From NCBI GenBank assembly GCA_036501535.1, contig DASYAE010000219.1, forward strand, positions 1-23,743: a DNA stretch of 23,743 nucleotides. Direction: 5' to 3'. The notes beneath the pieces are model-generated. The model saw only the letters and a list, made by a program, of their open reading frames with translations, searched no databases and was not told the DNA's origin. Position numbers and translations under genes: made by a program. Shown one piece after another: positions 14,717 to 23,500 of the stretch (position 1 is its first letter; the number at the start of each line of letters is the position of its first letter). The stretch is from DASYAE01 sp036501535. Its GTDB lineage: Bacteria; Actinomycetota; Actinomycetes; Streptomycetales; Catenulisporaceae.

Positions 14717-15607
14717 ATGGCTCAGCCCAGCAGCACCTACGACGACCAGGCCGGACGGCCACGGGGTGCGGCCGACGCGGCCGATACAGCCGATGAAGCC
14801 GGCGGCTCCGACAGCGCGCGGCCGATCGCGGTCCGCCTCGATTCGCTGACCAAGACGTACGGCACCGGGCCGAGCACCGTCACAGCCCTCGACCACGTGA
14901 GCCTCTCCTTCCCCGCCGGCTCCTTCACCGCGGTGATGGGACCGTCCGGCTCGGGCAAGTCCACGCTGCTGCAGTGCGCGGCGGGGCTGGACCGGCCCGA
15001 CTCGGGAAGCGTCGCCATCGGCGGGACCGACCTGTCCGGCCTCGGCGAGACCGCGCTGACCAGGCTGCGCCGGGACCGGGTCGGATTCGTCTTCCAGGCG
15101 TTCAACCTGATGCCCGCGCTGACCGCCGCGCAGAACGTGGAACTGCCGCTGCGGCTCGCCGGCCGCAAAGCCGATCCCGGCGCCGTCCAGGCGGCCCTGG
15201 CCGCGGTCGGCCTGGCCGGGCGGGCCCGGCACCGGCCCGGCGAGCTGTCCGGCGGCCAGCAGCAGCGGGTCGCGATCGCCCGCGCCCTGGTCACCACCCC
15301 GCAGGTGCTGTTCGCCGACGAGCCGACCGGGGCCCTGGACACCAACACCTCGCGGGCCGTGCTGGAGCTGTTGCGCGATCTGGTGACCACGCGCGGGCAG
15401 ACGCTCATCGTGGTCACCCACGACCCGATGGCCGCCGCGTACGCCGACCGCGTGATCTTCCTGGCCGACGGCCGGATCGCGGACACGCTCGAACGCCCCA
15501 CCGCCGACGCCGTCGCCGCGCGCATGACCCGGTTGGAGACTTCTGCGATGAGCCCTGATTCCGCTGCGATATCCGGCCGCGCCGACTCGGCGAGCTCGGC
15601 ATGCTGA
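14717..15607 (+). CDS. ABC transporter ATP-binding protein (LolD/MacB type)
   Basis: 296 residues. After an Ala/Asp-rich, probably disordered N-terminal extension (~1-35) the ATPase core carries Walker A GPSGSGKST (~75-83), Q-loop FVFQAFNLMP (~124-133), signature LSGGQQQR (~177-184), Walker B VLFADEP (~197-203), GALDTN and the switch histidine in VVTHDP (~235). All residues needed for ATP hydrolysis are intact. The ATG has a strong GGGAGGG 6 nt upstream. A Ser/Ala-rich C-terminal tail (~273-296) follows the core. The stop overlaps the permease ATG (ATGCTGA), indicating translational coupling. It should energise the FtsX-like permease encoded next, which is frameshifted in this sequence. Confidence 0.92.
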   Translation: MAQPSSTYDDQAGRPRGAADAADTADEAGGSDSARPIAVRLDSLTKTYGTGPSTVTALDHVSLSFPAGSFTAVMGPSGSGKSTLLQCAAGLDRPDSGSVAIGGTDLSGLGETALTRLRRDRVGFVFQAFNLMPALTAAQNVELPLRLAGRKADPGAVQAALAAVGLAGRARHRPGELSGGQQQRVAIARALVTTPQVLFADEPTGALDTNTSRAVLELLRDLVTTRGQTLIVVTHDPMAAAYADRVIFLADGRIADTLERPTADAVAARMTRLETSAMSPDSAAISGRADSASSAC

Positions 15608-18038
15608 CCAGCGCCCTGGCCACCGTGCGGACCCGATGGGCCGCGTTCGCGGGTACGTTCGCCGCGCTCGCACTCGGCGTGTCGGTCATCGCCACGATGG
15701 CCCTGGTGCTGGCGGCCGCCTCGGCGGGCTCCGCTTATCAGGCCCCGCAGCGGTTCGCCGCCGTTCCCTTCGTCATCCAGGCGGATCCGACCGTGCAGGT
15801 GCGCGACCGCAACGGCTTGGTCGACTCGGTGCCGCTGCCGGCGCAGCCCGACATCCCGGCCACGGCTATCAGGAGCCTGCCGGGCACGACCCCGGACCGC
15901 AGCTTCTACGCCCAGATCCAGGGCACCGCCGCCGCCCAGCCGGCCCTCGGGCACGGCTGGTCCTCCGCCGCGTTCGCCCCGTACGTCCTCGTCGCCGGTC
16001 ACGCCCCCCGCGCGGACGACGAGATCGTGGTGGCCGCGCCGGCGAGCATCGGCAGCCGCGTCCCGGTGCTCACCGCAGGCGGATCGCAGACCTATACGAT
16101 TGTCGGCACCGTCCGGCCCGGGACGGGGGAGCAGCCGGTCTTCTTCACCGACGCGCAGGCGGCCCGGCTCTCGCCCGGGGTCGACGCACTGGCGGCCTAC
16201 GACGCCGCGACGGCGGACCGCGCGGCGGCGCTGGCCGGCGCGCATCTGCGGATCCTGACGGGCCCGGACCGGCACGAGGCCGACCCCACGGCCGTCCAGG
16301 ACGCCACCGAGCTGTCCGGGCTGACCACCTTCCTCGGCGTCGCCGCCCTGATCTCAGCCTTCGTCGCCGTCACGGTGAGCGCCACGGCCTTCGGGCTCTC
16401 GGTCGCGCAGCGCCGCCGCGACCTGGCGCTGCTGCGCACGATCGGGGCGACGCCCGGGCAGGTGATGCGGATGGTCTGCGCCGAGGCGGCGCTCGTCGGC
16501 GCGGGCGGGTCCGCAGCAGGCTGCCTGCTCAGTCTCGTGGAAGCGCCGCAGCTGGCGAGCTGGATCGTGCGCCAGGGCCTCGCCCCGGCCTGGTTCGGCG
16601 TGGATCTCAGGCCGGGCTCGTTCTGGCCCTCGGCGCCGCGTTCCTGGCCGGCATCGCGGTCGCGGTGGTCTCGGTGCTGGTGGCGGCCGTACGCGCCGGC
16701 ACGATCCGGCCCACCGAAGCGCTGCGCGAGGCCACCGTCGAACCGAAACGGATCGGCCGGATCCGGCTGCTGTCCGGAGTGGCCGCAGTGCTCTGCGCAG
16801 TCGCCGCACTCGCCGGCGTGGCCCTGCTCTTCCCGGCCGCCGCGGATCCGAAGACCATGGCCGAGGCCGTCATCCTCCTGATCGTCGGCGCCGCGCTGCT
16901 CTCGCCCTTCCTGCTGAGCTCGCTGACCCGGCCGTTCGGCCGCGGCACGGCCGGGATGCTGCTGCGCGCGAACATCACGGCCGGAGCCCGCCGTGCCGCC
17001 GCAGCTATCGTCCCGGTACTGATCACCGCCGGCCTGACCGTGTCGATCCTCGGCGCCGACGACACCTCCGCCGCGGCGGCGAACGCGGCCGAGCACCAGC
17101 AGGCTTCGGGCGCCGACTTCGTGATCCTCCCGGCCGGGACACCCGGTCTCACCACGGCGCTGCTGAACCGGATCCACGGCATCGGCGGCGTCGAGGAGAC
17201 CGCGGCCGCCGACACGGACATGCTCGCCTTCGAGCCGCAGATCACGTCCCTCCACCTCGAGTCGCCCTTCCCGATCTCCTTTCCGGTGCTCGGCATCGAC
17301 CGGCCGTCCGCCGCGCTGGACCTCAAGGTCACCGCAGGCTCGCTCGCCGGCCTCAACGACCGGACCATCGCGGTCGACCCGTCGTGGAACAAGCACGTGG
17401 GCGACATCATGAGCCTCTGGCAGCCGGACGGCACCCCGCTCTCGCTGAAGGTCGTCGCCGTGGTCGCCTCCAGCCTGTCCGGGCCCAGCCTGATCGTGGA
17501 CCTGCACAACGTGGACGCCATGCCGGCGCGGGTCTACGTCACGACGGATTCGACGGCCGGCGCTGCCGCGCTGTCAGCCGCCGTCCAGTCGCAGCACGCG
17601 CGCCTCGTGCCCGTCTCCAGCTGGTCGGCCGCCGTCTCCGACCAACAGGACCGGCAGAACCGGGTCGGCCTGGAACTGCTGCTCGGCATCGCGGTCGCCT
17701 ACTGCGCGATCGGCATCGCCAACGCCTTCCTGATGTCGACCGCGGGCCGCAGATCCGAGCTGGCGCTGCTGCACACGACCGGCGCCGTCCGCCGCCAGGT
17801 CGTCTGGATCGTCGCGGCCGAGTCGCTGGTGCTCACGCTGATCGGGATCGTCCTGTCAGCCGCCGTCTCCGGCCTGGTCCTGGGCGGCCTCTATGCGGCC
17901 CTGGCCGGCCAGACGACCGGCTCCGTCCCGATCTCCCTGCCCTGGGCGCTGATCGGCACGATCCTCGGGGGATGCGTGGTCATCGCCGTGCTCACCTCGA
18001 CCGTGCCGGCCTGGTTCCGGCTCCGGCCGCGCCAATGA
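15601..18038 (+). pseudogene. FtsX/MacB-like ABC permease with internal frameshift
   Basis: Read as one gene this would be about 812 residues, matching the 803-residue permease at 2411. The first part, frame of ATG 15601, encodes TM1 (~13-40), an extracytoplasmic domain and the first FtsX block (TTFLGVAALISAFVAV, RRRDLALLRTIGATPGQVM) up to WFGVDL near 16608. Then homology continues only in the frame beginning at positions divisible by 3 (LVLALGAAFLAGIAVAVVSV onward) to the TGA at 18036. That part includes the second extracytoplasmic domain and RRSELALLHTTGAVRRQ with the last helices. The shift equals one missing base around 16600-16625. No slippery heptamer is evident there. It is either a sequencing error or a recent inactivation; both halves otherwise keep good codon use. 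Confidence 0.85.
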
Positions 18039-18116
18039 GGCGCCGGGCCCAGAGCCTGGTGGCTTCGAAGTCGCGGCCGCCCACGGAGATCACAGCGTCA
18101 AGGCGGCATCCGGTCG

Positions 18117-19178
18117 TCAGGCGGCGTCCCGGCTCTCCCTCTGGTCGATCCTGCGGATCTCGTCCAGCGGAAAGGGCGTCTGCGTGCTCTCGTGCTGAAG
18201 CCTTCGGTAGAAGTCCGTCATCACCGCGGCCACCGGGGCGTGACGCGCGATCAGCTGCGCGGCCTGTGGCGGGATTCCCGTCGGACGCTCGCCCGCGGCG
18301 CAGGCGCGCAGGAAGGTGGTGCTCTCGTCGCCCCGGTACCCGTACAGCGCGGTGATGAGCCAGATCACCAGATGCGTGCGGGAGTAACAGCGGTCATAGG
18401 CCTGGTGCGCGGCGACGAAGTCGGTCTCCTGCTTCGCCAGGTCGAACCGGGAGGACACGGCGAGGCCGTAGTCTGCGAAGTACAGGTCCCGGCCGTCGGT
18501 CAGGATGTTCTGGAAGTGCGCGTCGAAGTGCAGCAGCCCGCGGCTGTTCATGAAGGAGGTCCCGGAGCGCAGCCGCCTCGCGACCATGGCGCAGGCCCGT
18601 TCGACCGCCTCGTCGCCGGCCTCGACCTCGTCGCCGAACCAGTCGTGCAGGTTCTGCGGGATGTACTCCAGGAACAGCGCGATACTCGCCGTGCAGTCGA
18701 GCAGCGCCTCGATCCGGCGCCGCGCCCCCGCACCGCCGCCCCAGAAGGCGATCGCCCCGTCCACGTCGGCCGGGTCCACCGGAAGCGACTGGCCGGGATG
18801 CGGCAGGATGCGCCAGTGGTGCATCAGCGGGAAGCCCTCGTACTCGCGCGAGAGCACCCAGTTCGTCGTCATGGCGTGCACGGCCAGCTCCCGCCAGGCA
18901 CCGAAGCCCGGCGACCCGACCCCGTAGTGGAAGTAGGGCGGAAGCTCGAAGAGGTTCGCCGTGGAGCGGACGTTCTGCGCGCGCAGCTCCAGGGCCGTCA
19001 GCGGAACCCGTTTGACGAACACCGGCGTTCCGTCGACGTCCACCAGCGTCGAGGTCCCGCCGATGCCGGACCCCAGCGGCGTTCCCGCGTCGACGAATTC
19101 GCGCAGCTCGTGATCACTGCGCAGGGCCAGGGCAGTGGAGGCGGCGCTGTGCGCGGCTAGACGCGCGCCATGCGACAT
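18117..19178 (-). CDS. Protein-kinase-fold phosphotransferase
   Basis: 353 residues with recognisable kinase elements: a glycine-rich loop LGSGIGGTSTLV (~35-46), the ATP-binding lysine in PVFVKRVPL (K56), a hinge-like LFLEYIPQNL (~168-177), the catalytic loop HFDAHFQNIL (~217-226, D219 and N224) and the metal-binding DYG (236-238). HxD-x4-N plus D-Y-G resembles aminoglycoside phosphotransferase/choline-kinase-like and atypical protein kinases more than classical Ser/Thr kinases (HRD, DFG). The substrate is unknown. No membrane segment is seen. The ATG at 19178 is chosen because kinase homology starts soon after and the upstream in-frame sequence is not protein-like; its ribosome site is weak, and a nearby GTG is possible. 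Confidence 0.8.
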   Translation of the reverse strand: MSHGARLAAHSAASTALALRSDHELREFVDAGTPLGSGIGGTSTLVDVDGTPVFVKRVPLTALELRAQNVRSTANLFELPPYFHYGVGSPGFGAWRELAVHAMTTNWVLSREYEGFPLMHHWRILPHPGQSLPVDPADVDGAIAFWGGGAGARRRIEALLDCTASIALFLEYIPQNLHDWFGDEVEAGDEAVERACAMVARRLRSGTSFMNSRGLLHFDAHFQNILTDGRDLYFADYGLAVSSRFDLAKQETDFVAAHQAYDRCYSRTHLVIWLITALYGYRGDESTTFLRACAAGERPTGIPPQAAQLIARHAPVAAVMTDFYRRLQHESTQTPFPLDEIRRIDQRESRDAA

Positions 19179-19341
19179 GCGGAGATCCACACGACTCACT
19201 CTAGGCGGTATGGGCGCGCGCCGAGGCGGTCGGCACCTGTAGCGCAGCCAAAGCAAACATGTGAGTATTTGATGCGGCGCGCTCGATCCTTGTGCCGTGA
19301 TTGCGTGGCCACGGCAGGTGTGGGACGGGAGGCGATGCGGC

Positions 19342-19377
19342 GTGGAGACCGGTTCGTACGTGGAGACCGGTTCGTAC
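19342..19377 (+). repeat. Tandem 18-nt duplication at a start codon
   Basis: GTGGAGACCGGTTCGTAC occurs twice in direct tandem (19342-19359, 19360-19377) without mismatch. Each copy begins with GTG in the same frame and encodes VETGSY. The ribosome site GGGAGG (19327-19332) precedes the first copy by 9 bases and the second by 27. Confidence 0.9.
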
Positions 19378-19701
19378 GGGGTGAACAGCGTCGCGCTGGT
19401 CCGGCTGGCCAACGGGCGCGGCTACTTCCTGCGGTCCGAGCGCTTCAATCTGAGCGGTCGTCGGGTCGCGCGCATGTGGGTGCCTATCGTGCCGATGCCC
19501 GAGTACCACTTCCGCGACGACGCCCGCACGGCGTTTCTCCAGCAGGACGACGGCATCCAGCACCGTCCGTTCACCGACGACGCCGATGACGTCGCGGTCT
19601 GGTACCCGGCGCCGGGGGAGCGGTTCGGACCGGTGGAGACGCCCGGCGCCGAGCCGATCCCGACCCGTGTCCTGCAGTACATAGGCTCGTCGGCGATCTA
19701 G
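19342..19701 (+). CDS. Small hypothetical protein
   Basis: About 119 residues starting from GTG 19342, chosen for the GGGAGG 9 nt upstream; a GTG at 19297 would add 15 residues but has no ribosome site. The N-terminus is a duplicated VETGSY hexapeptide, then a compact, charged, probably soluble domain: ALVRLANGRGYFLRSERFNL, MWVPIVPMPEYHFRDDAR, then acidic DDADDVAVWYP and a Pro-rich end. There is no signal peptide, membrane helix or recognisable motif, and the family is unknown. It diverges from the kinase-fold gene and converges on the P-loop kinase gene, 5 bases away. Confidence 0.65.
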   Translation: METGSYVETGSYGVNSVALVRLANGRGYFLRSERFNLSGRRVARMWVPIVPMPEYHFRDDARTAFLQQDDGIQHRPFTDDADDVAVWYPAPGERFGPVETPGAEPIPTRVLQYIGSSAI

Positions 19702-19706
19702 GTGGA

Positions 19707-20234
19707 TCAGGGCTGCGCTCGACGCCGATCGGTCGACAGATAGTCGAGCGCGGCCTGCAGATTCGCTTCGCGCGAGTCGACCGAGTCGATCGTCAGCCGT
19801 TCGTCCGTCCACGGCGGGAACTCGGCCCGGCGCCGCACGATGCCTTCCCACGTGGGTTCGGGCAATCCCTCGATGCTCCTGGACCTGTGCTCGACCCGAT
19901 CCCGGTAGACGCGGTCGTCGCCGCACTCGACGACGATGAACCTCAGCTCCGCGTCCATCCGCCCGGCAAGGTCGCGCCACTGGGCGCGGGCCGGCTCCGG
20001 TCCGTTGACGGCGTCGACGACGACATCGTGTCCGAGCGCGAGCTGCTCGGCTGCCAGGGCCGCCGCGACGAGGTACGCGGCGTGGTGCGTCGGCGCGGAA
20101 CGGCTGACTCCGGCACGCCACATCGCCGCCTCGGCCTGGTCCACGCCGAGCACGGCGCAGCCGAGCGCGCGCCCGAGATCGGCGGCCATCGTGCTCTTCC
20201 CGGATCCCGGCAGCCCGGCAACCACGATCAGCAT
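19707..20234 (-). CDS. Small P-loop NTPase/kinase (AAA_33 type)
   Basis: 175 residues opening with MLIVVAGLPGSGKSTMAADL: Walker A GLPGSGKST at 7-15 directly after the first strand. Later features are VVVDAVNGPEPARAQW (~72-87), the Walker-B-like strand, and FIVVECGDDRVYRDRVEHRSR (~99-119), an Arg-rich lid-like segment. This order is typical of small AAA_33/zeta-toxin-like and gluconate- or nucleotide-kinase-like phosphotransferases. The phosphate acceptor is not predictable. The ATG lies just before the P-loop strand, so it is almost surely correct, although the ribosome site is poor. No antitoxin-like partner is adjacent apart from the unrelated hypothetical protein. Confidence 0.85.
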   Translation of the reverse strand: MLIVVAGLPGSGKSTMAADLGRALGCAVLGVDQAEAAMWRAGVSRSAPTHHAAYLVAAALAAEQLALGHDVVVDAVNGPEPARAQWRDLAGRMDAELRFIVVECGDDRVYRDRVEHRSRSIEGLPEPTWEGIVRRRAEFPPWTDERLTIDSVDSREANLQAALDYLSTDRRRAQP

Positions 20235-20313
20235 TCTCGGGAGTCTGCCATGACGCGACGAGGCGGCCCCGATCCGGGGCGCCGGCCCGACTCTGCAAAG
20301 TATTTCGGTATTG

Positions 20314-20350
20314 CTTGCGCAAGTTACGAAACTCTCTTGCGATTATTGCG
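20314..20350 (+). promoter_or_regulatory. Candidate operator upstream of second hydrolase
   Basis: A perfect 10-bp palindrome CTTGCGCAAG (20314-20323), with a central CG as in LacI/GalR-type sites, runs into TTACGAA, then CTTGCGATTATTGCG (20336-20350). Related blocks lie upstream of the first hydrolase gene. The last part overlaps the -35 hexamer, consistent with repression. Confidence 0.45.
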
Positions 20351-20374
20351 GCTTTGTGTCGGAAGTTCTACGCT
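20346..20374 (+). promoter_or_regulatory. Promoter of the second GH87-like gene
   Basis: TTGCGG (20346-20351) and TACGCT (20369-20374) are separated by 17 bp. The start site would be near 20381, giving a leader of about 147 bases. The remainder of 20235-20527 shows no gene. Confidence 0.6.
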
Positions 20375-20527
20375 CCGCCTCAGCGAACGAACTCGACGCC
20401 GCTTCGACCCACAACGCCGGGGACCCGCCATGCCCACTGCACCAGCCGGCGGCCCCGGCGTTCAGTCGTCGCGCTCCGCGGGTCCACCGCAAGCCCACCC
20501 GCCATGAGTGAAAGGCCCAGGACACCG

Positions 20528-23500
20528 ATGTCCATACGCCACAGGCCGCCCGACGGACCGCGCGCCGCGGTCACGCACCGCGGACGGTTCATCGCCCTCG
20601 CGGCCGCCGCCGTCACGGCGCTCGGGGTCGCGCCGGCCCTGTTAGCCGCAACACCCGCATTCGCCCAGCCCGGAACGCCGCCCTACTGGGCCCAGTCCCC
20701 GTTCAACGTCCCGAGCGGCACGGGCGCGAGCCTCGGATTCACCGAGTACGAGGCCGAGAGCGCGTCCACCACCGGCACGATCATCGGCCCCGACTTCGCC
20801 CAGGGCGACCTGGCCACCGAGGCCTCAGGGCGCGAGGCCGTCCAGCTGAGCAGCCAGGGCCAGTACGTGCAGTTCACGCTGACCAGCGCGGCCAACGCAT
20901 TTGATCTGCACTACGCGGTTCCGCAGGGCTCTTCCGGCTCGCTGGACGTGTACGTCAACGGCACCGAGCTGAGCCAGCACCTCTCGCTCACCTCCGCCTA
21001 CAGCTACATCAGCACCGGCAGCATCACCGGCAGCATGACGCACAAGATGTACGACGACACCCGGATGATGTTCGGCCAGACCTACCAGGCCGGCACCACG
21101 GTCAAGTTCCAGGTCGACTCCGGCGACACCGCCACGCCGTACACCCTCGACGTCGCAGACTTCTACAACGTGCCCGCGGCCATCTCGCAGCCGGCCGACA
21201 CGGTCTCGGTGGTCACCGAGGGCGCCGACCCGACCGGGGCGAACGACTCCACCAATGCGTTCAACAGCGCGATCACCGCGGCCAACGCGGCCGGCGAGGC
21301 GGTGTGGATCCCGTCCGGCACCTTCCTGGTAAACAACCACCTCAATATCAGCAGCGGCACGATCGAGGGCGCCGGCGACTGGTACTCGCAGGTCAAGTCG
21401 AACGAGTTGATCGACAACACCTCGGACGTGCCCGGCCCGATCAACCTGAGTAACTTCGCCATCCTCGGCTCGCAGGTCGGGCGCAACGACAGCAGCGTCT
21501 CCAACGCGATCGACGGCTCGCTCGGGGCCGGCTGGACCGTGAACGGCCTGTGGATCCAGGACACCAACGTCGGGTTCTGGCTCCAGTACGGCAACAGCAA
21601 CTGCACCGTGGAGAACAGCGTCGTCGAGTCCACCGACGCGGACGGCCTGAACTTCAACGGCAACGCGACCAACTGCACGGTGAAGAACAACTTCCTGCGC
21701 AACACCGGCGACGACGGCCTGGCCATCTGGTCGTATCCGACGGCCGACTCGGGCATCACGTTCAGCAACAACACGATCGTGCAGCCGACCCTGGCCAACG
21801 GCATCGCCGACTACGGCGGCTCGAGCAACACGATCTCCGACAACGTGGTGGCCGACACCGAGCCGCTGGGCAGCGGGATCGCGATCTCCAACGAGGCGTT
21901 CCTGCAGCCCTTCACCCCGCTGTCCGGAACGATCAACGTCACCGGCAACTACGTGATCCGCTCCGGCGAGTACAACCCGAACTGGAGCCACCCGATGGGC
22001 GCGGTCCAGTTCGACGCCTATGACACCTCGTTCACCAACGTCACGGTCAACTACAGCGGCGGCGCGATCCTCGACAGCCCTTATGAGGCCTTCGAGTTCG
22101 TCGGCGGCGCGGGCACCGGGCAGACGGTCACCGGCGTCAACATCAGCAACGTGCAGGTGCAGAACACCGGCACGACCGTGATGCAGGCGGAGACCGGTGG
22201 ATCGGCCAGCGTCAGCGGCGTGACCGCCAGCGGCGTCGGCGTCTCCGGCGCCTACAACGACGGCTACAACAGCGGCACGTACACGCCGGGCGCCTTCACC
22301 TTCAACCTCGGCAGCGGCAACTCGGGCTGGAGCACGACGCCCGATCTGACCTCGTTCCCCGAGCCGGTGCAGGCCGGATCGTTGAAGGCCTCGACGACGA
22401 GCCTGTCGTTCGGCGACGTCAACACCGGGTCCACCAGCGCCGCGCAGTCGGTGACCGTGACCAACCCGGGGACCAGCGCCGCGGCGATCTCCTCGGTCAG
22501 CGCCACATCGAACTTCAGCCAGACCAACAACTGCGGCAGCTCGCTGGCTGCAGGCGCGAGCTGCACTGTCAACGTGACGTTCGCCCCGACCAGTGGCGGC
22601 AGCCTGACCGGCACGCTGTCGGTCGCCAGCAACGCGCCGGGCAGCCCGCTGACCGTCGCGCTCTCCGGCAAGGGCGTCAGCGCGACGACCGACCTGGCAC
22701 AGGGCCAGCCGGCCACCGCGAGCAGCGACTTCGAGACCTTCGTCCCGTCCAACGTGACCGACGGCGACACCAGCACCTACTGGGAGAGCCAGGACGGCGC
22801 GGGCTACCCGCAGACCGTCACGGTCGACCTCGGCGCGACGATGTCGATCGGCTCGCTGACGCTCAACCTGCCGCCGTCGAGCGCGTGGAACACGCGCACT
22901 GAGACGCTCTCCGTGCTCGGCAGCACCAACGGGACCAGCTTCAGCCAGATCGTCCCGTCGGCCGGCTACACGTTCAATCCGAGCACGAACAACTCGGTGA
23001 ACATCTCGCTGCCGTCCGGCACTAGCACCCGCTACGTCGAGCTGAGCTTCACCGCCAACACCGGCTGGAGCGCGGCGCAGCTCTCCGAGCTGCAGGTCTT
23101 CTCCGGCGGATCGACCAACGGCGGCAGCAGCGCCCTGACGGCGAACCCGTCGAGCCTGTCGTTCGGCAGTGTGAACGTCGGCTCGAGTGCCACGCAGAGC
23201 GTGACCGTCTCGAACCCGGGTAGCACTGCGGCGTCGATCTCTTCGATCTTGGCCGGTAGTCCGTTTGGTGAGACCAATACCTGTGGCAGTTCTCTGGCTG
23301 CGGGTGGCTCGTGCACGGTGACCGTCCAGTTCGCGCCGAGTGCGAGCGGGTCGGCTGCCGGGACGTTGTCGGTGGCCAGCAGCGCTCCGAGCAGCCCGCT
23401 GAGCGTCGCGCTCTCCGGTAGTGGGGTGACCGCGAATACGAACCTGGCGTTGAACCAACCGACCAGCGCGAGCGGGTACACGCAGTCCTATGTGCCGGCC

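Noticed and set aside
16600..16625. Programmed -1 ribosomal frameshift in the permease
   Set aside because: No X-XXY-YYZ slippery heptamer is visible near the frame change, so a mutation or sequencing error is simpler.
20825..23458. Very long open frame on the minus strand opposite the second hydrolase
   Set aside because: Its translation is Arg/Val/Gly-rich without domains, while the plus strand encodes clear signal peptide, beta-helix and F5/8C modules. It is a GC-driven antisense shadow.
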